A stretch of DNA of 64,000 nt from Chamaea fasciata. Its lineage: Eukaryota > Chordata > Aves > Passeriformes > Sylviidae. The notes below the pieces were generated by a model. It was given only the letters and a program-made list of their open reading frames with translations, did not search any database and was not told the origin of the DNA. The translations under genes were made by a program, and so were the position numbers. The stretch is taken from positions 42,363,744 through 42,427,743 of the forward strand of contig JARCOQ010000002.1 in assembly GCA_029207755.1 (NCBI GenBank), given 5' to 3'. Shown piece after piece: positions 62,234 through 64,000 of this stretch (position 1 is the first letter of the stretch; each line of letters begins with the position of its first letter).

Positions 62234-64000
62234 GCCATGGAATGAGTAGAATTCAGTCACTCTGTCCAATAACTGACCCCGGACCCCTGGCTTTCCACTT
62301 TTTACTTTGCATGACCCCACACAAACCATCACCTACATATGTGCACTATGGATCTTCCCAGTAACTGTTCCTGGCTCCTCCTGGCTCCCCCTGGCTCCTC
62401 CTCACTCGGAGACATAAACCTGCAATGGGTCTCAGGTTGAGCACTGACCTCATAGCCTCTCCAGTGGTTGGTTTGGTCCTCTTGGTCCCTCCAGGAGCCA
62501 ATTGTCAGACCACTCTGGTCTCCCTGGTATCCAACCTAGATCGATGGCTTCTCCATTTTACACCTTCTAAGTCTCTTGTCCTCTCACCAACTAATCCAAC
62601 TTGATATTTGCAGCTGTGCACACACTGGTATACATCCCTTCACAGCACACTGTCTTCTTCAAAAAAGCAGCATCTCCTCTCAATACAAATTATTTCATCC
62701 ACACTTGCTCAAATCACACCTCATCGGTGGGCTTTACAAAGATCACTAGAACAGGAGTTGCCTTTTGCTTACAGCATCTAGTAGTGGTTTCTTTCCTTGT
62801 CACTTCATATTTCTTCCACTTTTCAATTGCTGCAGTTTGGATTCCTCCCCAGACTGTGGTCCCCTTCAGTGTAGCACCTGCAGTGACTGCAGTCATCTCA
62901 GGATGTTTCTGCACCTCTGTCTTCTTGTGTGTCATCACTTGTACCCTCACACATCTCCCAGCAGCCGCTCCTCTTCATCAAATGTGTTTCACTGAGATGC
63001 TGCACGCTTCTGTAATTGGTTTAGGTTTTGGCATGTGGTGGGTTGGTGGTATCTGTTGCCAAGCCAGCTGAAACCAGCTCTGACTGAAGGGCAGACCTTC
63101 TGCACAGCTCACCCCTGTAGCCCCACTGCTACCAAAACTCTGCCAGCTATGCACAATGTAGTATTTTCTTTCAGTTTGAGGCAACTCACGATCTTTCGAG
63201 TTAGGAGCTGTGTTTAGGCAGAAGCATTCTCAGCCTCAGCTCAGGTTTCCCCAGCCTTTCACTGCCCTCCAGTGGGCAGTTGTGCTGCTTGTCAGCTTTG
63301 TCTGCCATAGCATAGAAGGCAGCTTTAAGGTGTTACCTTTCCTTCCACACCACATCCTTTAGCAAATAAAAAAAGAACAACGTGCATGTAAGTGGCAGTG
63401 TTCCGGGTTTGAACACTGAGAATCCCTAAAGTTCTTTGATGTTTCCTGCAAAATCAGAGAGCTTTTCTTTTGAACCCAGACATCTTCTGGGGCATAAGAA
63501 CTGAAGGAGTGAGAGCAAAGAGGCTCGAATGATATTTGAGAGATCCCAGAAAGGTGTTAGGGTGAGGGTTTAACATGCTGATAATAGTTTTTCTTTTCAT
63601 TCCTGGTGCCAGAAGGTCTGCTGAGTTCTGTTTCAATTCATAGTGTGTTTTATCTGAGATGAAGAGCAGGACTTCACTGATGGAAGGCTTGTCTGTATTT
63701 CTTTCTAAAGAACTGTCTATTGTAGGGTATGGGCATATTCCTGACAATAACATTAGATGATTCAGAAGGCGTAGTAGAAGTGAAACCTTCTTGGGAGGAT
63801 GGTCAAGAGCTAGTTCTTAACTGGACTGCAAACAAATCCCCACAAAAAACACCCTTCTTTCCTCTGCATACCTGTCCCCTCTCCTTCTGTTCTCCCATTC
63901 CCTCACACCAGGCATTGCACTCAGTCCCTTCAGTGAGGCAATGGCCAGTGCACACTGGGATCATTGTGTACTGGTTCCTCCATCAGCAGCAGTCCCTTTA
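62231..64000. other. Intergenic, unassigned; possible minus-strand retrocopy
   Basis: No supported gene. On the minus strand an open stretch (about 62990-62714) reads smoothly (for example KHPEMTAVTAGATLKGTTVW) and a further one ends at the poly-A side of 62230, but I do not recognise either. A 10-bp tandem repeat (CTGGCTCCTC type, 3 copies) lies at 62371-62400. Confidence 0.4.
62371..62400. repeat. 10-bp tandem repeat, 3 copies
   Basis: CTGGCTCCTC, CTGGCTCCCC, CTGGCTCCTC in direct succession; one substitution in the middle copy. Confidence 0.88.

Noticed and set aside
61709..62364. Open frames of up to 207 codons with poly-lysine or F/G-rich repeats
   Set aside because: They run through the G/T-to-poly-T tract, and the composition alone keeps the frames open.
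1..64000. CRISPR arrays, operons, phage or defence islands
   Set aside because: The window is vertebrate nuclear DNA with spliced genes and LINEs. No regularly spaced direct repeats with unique spacers are present.

Overview
The window reads as vertebrate nuclear DNA from a bird, probably a songbird (Passeriformes). The evidence is a spliced multi-exon gene with GT-AG introns, many 5'-truncated CR1 LINE fragments (the dominant avian retroposon), a tRNA-Ile-headed SINE with a CR1 tail of the kind I know from zebra finch, a fragment resembling an avian ERV LTR, and AT-rich intergenic DNA broken by one CpG island. There are no bacterial operons, CRISPR arrays or phage genes.

Layout. Positions 1 to about 30,900 hold no gene I can support: intergenic DNA with CR1 pieces at 1.0-1.7 kb and 16.2 kb, the SINE at 12.5 kb, a perfect 230-bp AGGA microsatellite at 26.2 kb and an LTR fragment at 28.2 kb. 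Positions about 30,900 to 50,800 hold one complete gene on the minus strand, SLC35F2, a solute carrier of the drug/metabolite transporter superfamily. I resolved eight coding exons (50391 down to 32056). Every junction is GT-AG, all intron phases agree, and they join into an uninterrupted 386-residue protein. Its start lies in a CpG-island promoter (about 49,870-50,800), in a strong Kozak context, and it is the first ATG for about 400 bases. Introns 3 and 1 are about 5 kb each; intron 3 carries two CR1 fragments.

Positions 50,800 to 64,000 are again without a supported gene: AT-rich DNA, a CR1 fragment at 55.7 kb, a minus-strand CR1 at 59.2-59.85 kb flanked by a tiny CpG-dense block, a plus-strand internally deleted CR1 with reverse-transcriptase remnants at 60.2-61.1 kb, and a long G/T tract ending in poly-T at 62.0-62.2 kb.

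Only one protein-coding gene can be defended, so there is no gene network to describe. I did not find a novel multi-gene system. The most interesting items are the chimeric SINE, the long pure AGGA array, the isolated CpG-dense block beside a CR1, a tandemly duplicated polyadenylation signal downstream of SLC35F2, a perfect intronic hairpin, and the apparent absence of RAB39A, which I would have expected head to head with SLC35F2.
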